This document shows positions 1 to 5,497 of a stretch of 23,333 bases of DNA, in pieces; within the stretch, counting starts at the first letter, position 1; each line of letters begins with the position of its first letter. The position numbers and the translations under genes are program-made. The notes under the pieces are model-generated. The model saw only the letters and a list, made by a program, of their open reading frames with translations. It did no database searches and was not told the origin of the DNA. The stretch covers positions 1 to 23,333 of the forward strand of contig CALFXW010000220.1 of NCBI GenBank assembly GCA_937957805.1. The letters are read 5' to 3'. Source of the DNA: an uncultured Sphingopyxis sp. (GTDB lineage Bacteria; Pseudomonadota; Alphaproteobacteria; Sphingomonadales; Sphingomonadaceae).

Positions 1-171
1 CTTATGTCTCCCGTGATTTCCGAGCCGTGAAATATCCTATTTCACTCGAAATCACGCGCTTATGTCTCCCGTGATTTCCGAGCCGTGAAATATCCTATTT
101 CACTCGAAATCACGCGCTTATGTCTCCCGTGATTTCCGAGCCGTGAAATATCCTATTTCACTCGAAATCAC
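1..171. repeat. 58-bp tandem repeat of nested palindromes, about 3 copies
   Basis: Three head-to-tail copies with a period of 58 bp begin at 1, 59 and 117. Copies 1 and 2 are identical. Copy 3 matches through its 55th base and stops at 171, two bases before the stop codon of the YdeI-like gene. Each unit carries a nested palindrome. The outer arms are GTGATTTCCGA and TCGAAATCAC (one bulged base). The inner arms are GTGAAATA and TATTTCAC around a TCC loop. No unique spacers separate the copies, so it is not a CRISPR array. The array runs off the window edge, so its true copy number is unknown. It may act as a hairpin at the 3' end of the minus-strand gene, although no T-run follows it. Confidence 0.95.
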
Positions 172-172
172 T

Positions 173-796
173 CTAACAGCCCGCATATTTCCAGTTTCGC
201 CGCCTGCCATTGGCCAGCCAATCGATCGCAGTTGTAATGCGTTCCGCGCGTGTTGCGTCGCGTTTGGCCGATGCAATCCAGTCGATATATTCGCGCTGGG
301 CAGAGGGTGGAAAGCTGTCAAAATGCCCCTTGGCGAGCGGGTTTGCAGCCAATTTCGCAGCAAAGTCAGGCAGTGCATCAATCGAAACCTGCGGGTGTTT
401 GGTGCGTCCGGCAAGGTGCGGCGGTTTCACCCCTTCGTCGATCAGCGCGCATTGGCGGCGCACCCAGGCGATAATGATCGCGCTGTCGGGCAATTGATCG
501 ACATGGGTGATGCGCCCCAAATCGCCCATCGCGCCGCGCCGCGTGTCGGCATCCCCCGTCACCATCGCGCCATGCCAGAAACCAAAGGCGACATGCGCTT
601 TGAACGCCGCGAGATTAGCGACCATTTTGCCACGATAGGTAAAGGCGGGCATGCTCCACTTAATCGCCTCCACAACCTCCTCGCTGGCTTGATGCACATC
701 GGCCCGCAACCGCTGCAAAATCGGCACGGCAAAGGGCGCCGCGCCCGCGATATAGGCGTCGATGCGCGCGCCGTCGCCGGATCTTTCATCGGACAT
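173..796 (-). CDS. YdeI/OmdA-family protein with DUF1801 domain
   Basis: The predicted protein has 207 residues. An N-terminal DUF1801-like domain (about residues 10-110) carries the family hallmarks EAIKWSMPAF and AAFKAHVAFGFW. The C-terminal part, with SAQREYIDWIASAKRD and ending in a GRRRNWKY motif, matches the OmdA/YdeI tail. The family is small, cytoplasmic and of poorly defined function; E. coli YdeI has been linked to stress and peptide resistance. I chose ATG at 796 because the protein then starts at the expected distance from the domain and a GGGGGCA stretch lies upstream. An in-frame ATG at 841 would add 15 residues. The gene ends directly against the tandem palindrome array. Confidence 0.85.
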   Translation of the reverse strand: MSDERSGDGARIDAYIAGAAPFAVPILQRLRADVHQASEEVVEAIKWSMPAFTYRGKMVANLAAFKAHVAFGFWHGAMVTGDADTRRGAMGDLGRITHVDQLPDSAIIIAWVRRQCALIDEGVKPPHLAGRTKHPQVSIDALPDFAAKLAANPLAKGHFDSFPPSAQREYIDWIASAKRDATRAERITTAIDWLANGRRRNWKYAGC

Positions 797-856
797 GCGG
801 GTGCCCCCGTCAAAGCTCGCACCCAGCATAACCCGTATCAATGCCGCCGCAAAGCG

Positions 857-1039
857 TCAGTCGCCCCCGCCGCCATCCCCGCTATCGCTGTCACCATAAT
901 CAAAATCGGGCCAATCGCCGCCGCTGTCGTCACCGCCAGCATCGGACGCGCTATCACCGCCATTTTTGCGCGCGGCCTTGACCAATTGCCACACCACCAG
1001 ACCGCCACCGACGATCAAAACCACGGTTACAACGTCCAT
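857..1039 (-). CDS. Small single-pass membrane protein with Asp/Gly-rich tail
   Basis: This is a 60-residue ORF. Residues 2-22 form one hydrophobic segment (VVTVVLIVGGGLVVWQLV), followed by a short basic stretch (KAARKNG). About 30 residues dominated by D, G and S follow, ending GDGGGGD. The layout suggests an N-terminal membrane anchor with a strongly acidic soluble tail. An AAGGGGG ribosome-binding site lies just upstream of the ATG, which supports real translation. I recognise no family. It sits between glmS and the YdeI-like gene on the same strand and could be co-transcribed with them. Existence is moderately sure and function is unknown. Confidence 0.6.
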   Translation of the reverse strand: MDVVTVVLIVGGGLVVWQLVKAARKNGGDSASDAGGDDSGGDWPDFDYGDSDSGDGGGGD

Positions 1040-1079
1040 GCCATACCCCCTTGAATCACATCCTATGTGCGGGGTGCTA

Positions 1080-1104
1080 TGCGCTGACGCTTTGATTTAG
1101 CGCA
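1080..1104 (-). terminator. Weak hairpin downstream of glmS
   Basis: The arms TGCGCT and AGCGCA enclose a 13-base loop a few bases beyond the glmS stop codon. The stem is only 6 bp and no clear T-run follows in the minus direction. It may be a weak terminator or an mRNA 3'-end structure. Confidence 0.3.
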
Positions 1105-1110
1105 AGAAAA

Positions 1111-2934
1111 TCACTCCACCGTCACCGACTTCGCCAAATTGCGCGGCTGATCCACATCCGTGCCCTTGGCGCAGGCCACGTGATACGCCAGCAATTGCAC
1201 CGGCACGGCATAAACCAGCGGTGCGATGAGCGGGTGGACGCGGGGCATTTCGATTTTGGCCATCGTCCCCTCCCCCGCTTCGGCCAGCCCCGCTGCATCC
1301 GAAATCAGCACGATTTTGCCGCCGCGCGCGCGCACTTCCTGCATGTTGGAGACGGTTTTTTCGAACAAAGGCCCGCTGGGCGCAAGGACGATGACCGGCA
1401 CCGCTTCGTCAATCAGTGCAATCGGGCCATGCTTCATCTCTCCGCTCGCATAACCCTCTGCATGGATATAGCTGATTTCCTTGAGCTTCAGCGCCCCTTC
1501 GAGCGCCAGCGGATAATCCGGCCCGCGCCCGAGATAGAGCACATCGCGCGCCGGGGCGATGTGGTGCGCCATTGCCGCAATATCGCCATCATGCGCCAGC
1601 GCGGCGTTGAGCGCGGCGGGCGCTTCGGTAAGGTGGCGGACAATTTCCTGTTCCTCGGCGCGGGTCATTTTGCCCTTTGCCACCGCCAGATGGGCGGCAA
1701 GCGCGGCGAGCACCGCCAATTGACAGGTAAATGCCTTTGTCGATGCAACGCCGATTTCGGGGCCGGCATGGGTGGGGAGGAGCAAATCCGCCTCCCGCGC
1801 CATGCTCGACGTCGGCACATTGACGACAACCGCGATTTTCTGGCCATGCGCCTTACAATGTTTGAGCGCGGCGAGCGTGTCCGCCGTCTCCCCCGACTGG
1901 CTGATGAACAGCGCCAATCCGCCCGGTTGCAGCACCGGGTCGCGATAGCGAAATTCGGATGCAACATCCAGATCGACGGGGACGCGGGCAAAGCTTTCAA
2001 ACCAATATTTGGCGACCATCCCCGCGTAAAAACTGGTGCCGCACGCAACGATGGTGATGCGGTCGATGGCGGAGAGGTCAAAATCCATTTGCGGCAGCGC
2101 GACCATCGCCTCCACCGGCCGGATGTAGGAGGAGAGGGTCTGGGCAACCACCGTTGGCTGCTCAAAAATCTCCTTTTGCATATAGTGGCGATAGGGGCCT
2201 TTTTCGATGGCCGCCGCCGTCACCCCCGATGTGACAATTTCACGAGCCACAGGCTGATTGTCAGCATCAAAAATCTGCACCGTATCGCGGGTCAAAATCG
2301 CCCAGTCGCCTTCTTCCAGATAGGCGATTTTCTGTGTCAGCGGGGCGAGCGCGAGCGCATCTGAACCCAGATAATTCTCACCCTCACCATAGCCAATAAC
2401 AAGCGGCGAGCCCAATCGCGCGCCGATGAGCATATCGGCCGACTGGCGAAAGGCGATGGCGAGCGCAAAGGCACCGCGCAAACGCGGCAGCACCGCCTGC
2501 ACCGCAGCGGCGGGTTCGACCCCTGCTTCGACCTGTTCAGACACGAGGTGCGCAACCACTTCGGTGTCGGTTTCGCTTTCAAAATGGCGACCCCGTGCGA
2601 TTAATTCATCGCGCAGGCTTTTGAAATTTTCGATGATGCCATTGTGGACGAGCGCGACATGCCCCGTCGCATGCGGGTGCGCGTTGCTGGTTGTCGGCGC
2701 ACCGTGCGTTGCCCAGCGGGTATGCGCGATGCCGATATGCCCGGCGGCGGGGTTGGCGGCGACTTCGCGCACCAGATTGCCAAGTTTCCCCTCCGCGCGG
2801 CGGCGCACCAGATCGCCGCCATCAACGGTGCAGATGCCCGCCGAATCATACCCGCGATACTCCATGCGTTTCAGCCCATCGATCAGCCGATCCGCGACGG
2901 GTGCATTGCCCACAATTCCGATAATTCCGCACAT
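1111..2934 (-). CDS. glmS: Glutamine--fructose-6-phosphate aminotransferase (isomerizing)
   Basis: GlmS converts fructose-6-phosphate and glutamine to glucosamine-6-phosphate, the first step of UDP-GlcNAc, peptidoglycan and LPS precursor synthesis. The 607 residues match the usual family length of about 609. The N-terminus MCGIIGIVG supplies the catalytic Cys of the class II glutaminase domain (about 1-220), with THGAPTTSNAHPH further on. Two SIS domains follow, with CGTSFYAG and SQSGETADT as sugar-phosphate-binding motifs. The C-terminus DQPRNLAKSVTVE is diagnostic. The ATG is preceded by AGGAAAT. It starts 12 bp after the vapC stop codon, so it may be read from the island upstream. glmU lies on the same strand about 2.5 kb upstream; the two are commonly neighbours in related genomes. 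I saw no glmS ribozyme in the 5' region. Confidence 0.98.
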   Translation of the reverse strand: MCGIIGIVGNAPVADRLIDGLKRMEYRGYDSAGICTVDGGDLVRRRAEGKLGNLVREVAANPAAGHIGIAHTRWATHGAPTTSNAHPHATGHVALVHNGIIENFKSLRDELIARGRHFESETDTEVVAHLVSEQVEAGVEPAAAVQAVLPRLRGAFALAIAFRQSADMLIGARLGSPLVIGYGEGENYLGSDALALAPLTQKIAYLEEGDWAILTRDTVQIFDADNQPVAREIVTSGVTAAAIEKGPYRHYMQKEIFEQPTVVAQTLSSYIRPVEAMVALPQMDFDLSAIDRITIVACGTSFYAGMVAKYWFESFARVPVDLDVASEFRYRDPVLQPGGLALFISQSGETADTLAALKHCKAHGQKIAVVVNVPTSSMAREADLLLPTHAGPEIGVASTKAFTCQLAVLAALAAHLAVAKGKMTRAEEQEIVRHLTEAPAALNAALAHDGDIAAMAHHIAPARDVLYLGRGPDYPLALEGALKLKEISYIHAEGYASGEMKHGPIALIDEAVPVIVLAPSGPLFEKTVSNMQEVRARGGKIVLISDAAGLAEAGEGTMAKIEMPRVHPLIAPLVYAVPVQLLAYHVACAKGTDVDQPRNLAKSVTVE

Positions 2935-2946
2935 ATTTCCTGCTTC

Positions 2947-3318
2947 CTATGGTGCTTTGTAAGGGACCCGGATTCCTGGCATTTCAGCGGGGAAGTCCTT
3001 TGTATTTCGTGTGACCAGGATGCGACCGGTAACCTGCGCGGACGCGAGGATGATTGCGTCGGGTGATTTCAGCGATTTGCGTTGATGGCGAATGGCCGCT
3101 GCCCGCCTGCCGATTTCTTCGTCGATCTCGCTCATGGCAAACAGGCGTAGAAATTCTTCGGTTTCGGCGGTTGCCTCATCCGGCACGCCGGACATCACTT
3201 CGATCCATGTCATTCGACTGATCCACGCGCGGGTTACACTGCGAAGTTCAGCCCAAGCGACTGGTCGGTTGTGCAGCATATCGATAACGATGTTGGTATC
3301 AAAAAAACGTTCGCTCAC
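2947..3318 (-). CDS. vapC: Type II toxin, PIN-domain ribonuclease (VapC family)
   Basis: The 123-residue protein has the PIN nuclease fold signature. Its acidic metal-binding residues are visible: D7 in FFDTNI, E40 in WIEVMSG, D87 in SPDAII, and D108 in TRNTKDF. Family members cleave RNA, often tRNA or rRNA, in a Mg2+-dependent way and are held inactive by a VapB partner. The start codon overlaps the vapB-like gene by 4 bp (ATGA), which indicates translational coupling. All catalytic acids are present and the length is normal, so the toxin looks intact. It lies 12 bp upstream of glmS, so read-through from the vapBC promoter could feed glmS. Confidence 0.92.
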   Translation of the reverse strand: MSERFFDTNIVIDMLHNRPVAWAELRSVTRAWISRMTWIEVMSGVPDEATAETEEFLRLFAMSEIDEEIGRRAAAIRHQRKSLKSPDAIILASAQVTGRILVTRNTKDFPAEMPGIRVPYKAP

Positions 3319-3587
3319 GCGACACTGCGTTTCTTTTTGGATGGAGCGATATCGGCTACGTCAGGCCATTCGCCACGCAATTGCCGTTCATATTCCAGTC
3401 CATCGACGGTCGAACCATGCCGCTCCCAAAGGCCGAAATATTTCTCGAAGCCTTCCTTGCCGCAAACCTCAAGATAGTTGGACACCGCTTCGCGTAAGAC
3501 GGCAGCACGCGACCGCCCCTGCTCCACCGCCAGCCGGTCGAGCCGTTCGATATCATCATCTGCAAGGTCGAGGAGGATTCGCGCCAT
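3315..3587 (-). CDS. vapB: Ribbon-helix-helix antitoxin (VapB/CopG-like)
   Basis: The 90-residue protein starts with a ribbon-helix-helix DNA-binding region (about residues 2-42: MARILLDLADDDIERLDRLA, then GRSRAAVLREAVSNYLE). The C-terminal half (FGLWERHG to ADIAPSKKKRSVA) presumably wraps the PIN toxin. It should neutralise the downstream VapC and repress its own promoter, as is known for CopG-type antitoxins. No Shine-Dalgarno sequence precedes the ATG; the upstream bases are palindromic operator DNA instead. A TTGACA box is spaced so that transcription would begin at or next to the ATG, suggesting a leaderless mRNA (inference). The 4-bp overlap with vapC completes the module. Confidence 0.88.
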   Translation of the reverse strand: MARILLDLADDDIERLDRLAVEQGRSRAAVLREAVSNYLEVCGKEGFEKYFGLWERHGSTVDGLEYERQLRGEWPDVADIAPSKKKRSVA

Positions 3588-3593
3588 GATATA

Positions 3594-3621
3594 TTGATAT
3601 CATATCATGATATCATGTCAA
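3594..3621 (-). promoter_or_regulatory. vapBC promoter/operator with tandem TGATATCA palindromes
   Basis: Two copies of the palindrome TGATATCA occur at 3595-3602 and 3608-3615, 13 bp apart. The second lies within a perfect 12-bp palindrome, CATGATATCATG (3606-3617). On the minus strand, TTGACA (3616-3621) could be the -35 box and TATCAA (3594-3599, 16-bp spacer) the -10 box. That places the start point at about the A of the vapB ATG. The palindromes lie between the two boxes, as expected for autorepression by an RHH antitoxin. The -35 box overlaps the last codons of the fic gene. Confidence 0.7.
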
Positions 3622-4205
3622 TCCAGCATCTGCCTAATCTCAGCCTCTAGTGGCTTCAGAGCACCATTAAAGCTTCCTACCATCGCCGTCATGACCGCAT
3701 CTGGCGCAATATTGGCAAAATTCAGATGGACGTGTGCCCGTTCACCCAACAGGAATAGAAATGTTAATTGGGTTCGACCGTTGCCTTCACGAAATGGGTG
3801 GATGGCATTTAGTTCGGCTATAAATTTGGCGGCAGCACCCACAAATTCCGTCACCGCGCATCCGGTATGAAACGCAGCCCCATTTAGGCAGGCAAACAAG
3901 GCGGACATCTGCCCGGCGATATGTTCGGGATAGCAAAACATCGCACCGCGCTTGGCGATACGCACTGTTCGATATTCGCCCGCCCAGTCATAGACTGCGT
4001 CAAATAAATGCCGATGAACTGCACGATAATGTGCAACGTCAAACGACCCAATGGGCAGCGCCTCCTCTGCCTTGGCGCTCACCGATTCATGTTCAAACGC
4101 CTCGAGCACAGCGGCGTCGTGCAAATCCAGCTTGTTTCTAAGAATGGAGGTGCCAGCATAGCAATATGGATCGTCGAAACTGTCGTAACGTGGCGTCTCA
4201 TTCAT
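3618..4205 (-). CDS. fic: Fic-family toxin (nucleotidyltransferase-type)
   Basis: The 195-residue Fic-domain protein carries the core motif HPFREGNGR at residues 136-144. Family members transfer AMP or related groups from nucleotides to protein hydroxyl groups, with the His as catalytic base and Asp/Glu for Mg2+. An N-terminal region with FDAVYDWAGEYRTVRIAK (about 68-85) fits the Fic 'flap' area. The family consensus has a second Arg three residues after GNGR. Here that position is Leu (L147), so the usual gamma-phosphate or inhibitory-Glu contact is missing. The start overlaps the upstream small antitoxin-like gene by 4 bp (ATGA), making this a class I-type Fic toxin-antitoxin pair. No inhibitory helix was seen inside the protein itself, in keeping with a separate antitoxin. 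Confidence 0.9.
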   Translation of the reverse strand: MNETPRYDSFDDPYCYAGTSILRNKLDLHDAAVLEAFEHESVSAKAEEALPIGSFDVAHYRAVHRHLFDAVYDWAGEYRTVRIAKRGAMFCYPEHIAGQMSALFACLNGAAFHTGCAVTEFVGAAAKFIAELNAIHPFREGNGRTQLTFLFLLGERAHVHLNFANIAPDAVMTAMVGSFNGALKPLEAEIRQMLD

Positions 4206-4381
4206 TTGGCAAGTGCGCTATAGGCCATGGCGATTGCCGCCTGACGCTGCGCCGAATTCAGGCCACGTCGATCGGCATCAGCCTGACGATTTCGGGCGGA
4301 TTCTGACAGAGTCAGCCCCTCAACCGCGCTAATCGCGGCCATTGCCTGACGACCAAGAACAAAGGGCTGGCGCATGCCCAT
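4202..4381 (-). CDS. Small VbhA/FicA-like antitoxin of the Fic module
   Basis: This is a 59-residue ORF found by translating the minus strand just upstream of fic. It starts MGMRQPFVLGRQ and ends AMAYSALAK. Residues 11-23 (RQAMAAISAVEGL) resemble the inhibitory helix of class I Fic antitoxins such as VbhA, whose motif is (S/T)xxxE(G/N). The Glu-Gly is present, but the Ser is three residues before the Glu rather than four. The rest is basic and helical. Its TGA overlaps the fic ATG by 4 bp, the classic coupling of antitoxin to toxin. There is no ribosome-binding site before ATG 4381. An alternative start at ATG 4375 would fit a leaderless transcript. Small size, position and the EG helix argue for an antitoxin; this is strong inference rather than proof. 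Confidence 0.75.
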   Translation of the reverse strand: MGMRQPFVLGRQAMAAISAVEGLTLSESARNRQADADRRGLNSAQRQAAIAMAYSALAK

Positions 4382-4410
4382 ATTATGTCATGCTGCGCGC
4401 AAATCGGCAA
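4382..4410 (-). promoter_or_regulatory. Candidate promoter of the fic antitoxin-toxin pair
   Basis: On the minus strand TTGCCG (4405-4410) and CATAAT (4382-4387) are separated by exactly 17 bp. A start point about 7 bases after the -10 box falls at the ATG at 4375, implying leaderless translation of the antitoxin. This is inferred from spacing only. Confidence 0.45.
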
Positions 4411-4424
4411 GTTGCCCCGTCAAA

Positions 4425-4895
4425 TCACCAGCGCAAATTGGCAAAGGGCAAAACGTCATATCTATCGTAGAACGCTCGGAACAATTTTTGTTCTTCGGCA
4501 TGCGCGGCGCCGCGCCCATGGATGCGCCAGCCAATCATCAAGCGCTCCGGCTGGGGTAGCTGCCAGACAAGGCGACCGCCCCAATGCGCCACGGCTTTTC
4601 CTTGACCGAAGCGCGCAAAGGCTCGGATGCGCGTGCGCAAACTTTGATCGGTTTTGCCGATATAGACGATATCGCTGCCATCCACCCAGTTGGATTCCAG
4701 AACATCTGCCGTTACGGTTGGATCGCGCCCTTTATGCCAGCCACCGCAGCTTTTGTTCGCCCAGCGCGCTGGCCGACCCGCATCATATGCAACCGCATAA
4801 ACGCCCGCTTGAGCGGGGATTGCAGGCGAACTATCTGCGGCGAGTAACGACATCCAGCCTATGAAGCCCGATTCTCCGAGGTCAATGCGATGCAT
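4425..4895 (-). CDS. GIY-YIG domain protein, putative endonuclease-like
   Basis: The 156-residue protein shows the GIY-YIG layout: GVYAVAYD (about 31-38) for the first strand, then DIVYIGKTDQSLRTRIRAF (about 75-93), containing the YIG-like motif and the conserved Arg. A C-terminal HAEEQKLFRAFYDRYDVLPFANLRW segment carries a Glu (EEQKLFRAF) like the metal-binding Glu of the family. The spacing between the two strands is longer than usual (an approx. 40-residue insert rich in Trp, Lys and Gly). The start ATG at 4895 has AAGGGGTGATAGG upstream. It lies between two toxin-antitoxin modules in lower-GC DNA, so it belongs to the accessory island. Target and partner are unknown; a nuclease role in defence or mobility is possible but not shown. 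Confidence 0.7.
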   Translation of the reverse strand: MHRIDLGESGFIGWMSLLAADSSPAIPAQAGVYAVAYDAGRPARWANKSCGGWHKGRDPTVTADVLESNWVDGSDIVYIGKTDQSLRTRIRAFARFGQGKAVAHWGGRLVWQLPQPERLMIGWRIHGRGAAHAEEQKLFRAFYDRYDVLPFANLRW

Positions 4896-4916
4896 CCTAT
4901 CACCCCTTTAGTAGCA

Positions 4917-5222
4917 TCACGCCGCCGCCTTGCCCGGCTCCACCCGCAACTCCATCCCCAATTCCTTGAGCACTGCCAAAACCGTTGCCAAAGTCGGGTT
5001 GCCGGTTGGCGATAGGCTGGAATATAGCGCTGCCCGACTCAACCCTGTCGCGCGCGCAAGCCCGCTCGTCCCACGCGCCCTCGCAACCGTGCCCAGTGCG
5101 GTGGCTACATCCGCCGCATCGCCCGATTTCAACGCATCGCTGATATACAGCGCTGCCTCCGCATCATCGCGGATATATTCAGCCGGGTCGAAGGGTGCGG
5201 TTGCTATTTTCACCTTGACCAT
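4917..5222 (-). CDS. HigA-like addiction-module antidote, HTH protein
   Basis: The protein is 101 residues from ATG 5222 (104 from ATG 5231). It matches the 'putative addiction module antidote' family. An N-terminal FDPAEYIRDDAEAALYISDAL segment precedes a region of AATALGTVARARG type. An XRE-like helix-turn-helix follows (SGLARATGLSRAALYSSLSPTGNPTLATVLAVLKELG), ending in a short strand, MELRVEP. It should bind the cognate RelE/HigB toxin and the operator. I prefer ATG 5222 because AGAGGA lies 8 bases upstream of it. The gene overlaps the 3' end of the upstream toxin frame by about 44 bp. That toxin frame lacks its 5' part, so this may be an orphan antitoxin kept as a repressor or to neutralise toxins encoded elsewhere. 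Confidence 0.85.
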   Translation of the reverse strand: MVKVKIATAPFDPAEYIRDDAEAALYISDALKSGDAADVATALGTVARARGTSGLARATGLSRAALYSSLSPTGNPTLATVLAVLKELGMELRVEPGKAAA

Positions 5223-5454
5223 AACATCCATCCTCTATCATCTTGCGCGCTACGCTTATGTCACGCGATTGACTGGCTTTGTCGCCCCCGATCAGCAACA
5301 GGATCAAAACATCCGCTTCAAAGGTAAAGTAGATGCGATAACCGGGGCCAAAGACGATCCGCAGTTCATGCAGCCCGCCACCCAGCGACTTTACATCGCC
5401 CAAATTACCACCTGCGACCCGTTCAATGCGTCGGGCGATGGCATGCCCAATCCC
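5179..5454 (-). pseudogene. 5'-degenerate HigB/RelE-type toxin remnant
   Basis: The open reading (92 codons to TGA at 5179) clearly matches the C-terminal two thirds of the RelE/HigB 'addiction module killer' family: AIARRIERVAGGNLGDVKSL, then LHELRIVFGPGYRIYF, then LLIGGDKASQSRDISVAR. Upstream it is closed by an in-frame TAG at 5455-5457. No ATG or GTG lies between that stop and the conserved core; the first usable start is TTG at 5403, which already removes the helix before GNLGDVK. Before the TAG the frame reads IDILSQFA, resembling the family's N-terminus with a short deletion. The simplest reading is a toxin inactivated by a nonsense or indel event, leaving the antitoxin intact. A TTG-started short protein cannot be excluded. 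Confidence 0.7.
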
Positions 5455-5467
5455 CTAAGCGAATTGG

Positions 5468-5497
5468 GACAAAATGTCAATTATAATATACAATATT
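5468..5497 (-). promoter_or_regulatory. AT-rich promoter/operator upstream of the HigBA-type module
   Basis: In otherwise GC-rich DNA this stretch holds three small palindromes: GACA-AAA-TGTC (5468-5478), ATTATAAT (5480-5487) and AATAT-ACA-ATATT (5485-5497). On the minus strand TTGACA (5475-5480) and TATAAT (5480-5485) hexamers overlap. It lies directly after the glmU stop codon and before the toxin remnant, so it is probably the module's own control region. The exact promoter boxes are uncertain. Confidence 0.5.

Noticed and set aside
1..171. Possible CRISPR array
   Set aside because: The repeats are directly adjacent with an exact 58-bp period and there are no variable spacers or cas genes.
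143..1054. Plus-strand ORF over the YdeI-like and small membrane-protein genes
   Set aside because: It is a shadow frame of a recognised family, starts inside the tandem repeat and has no domain.
2935..3100. glmS ribozyme upstream of glmS
   Set aside because: The stretch is occupied by the vapC gene and shows no ribozyme core; glmS ribozymes are mainly found in Firmicutes.
2947..5454. Integrase, transposase or att site for the toxin-antitoxin island
   Set aside because: I looked for recombinase motifs and flanking direct repeats and found none in this interval.
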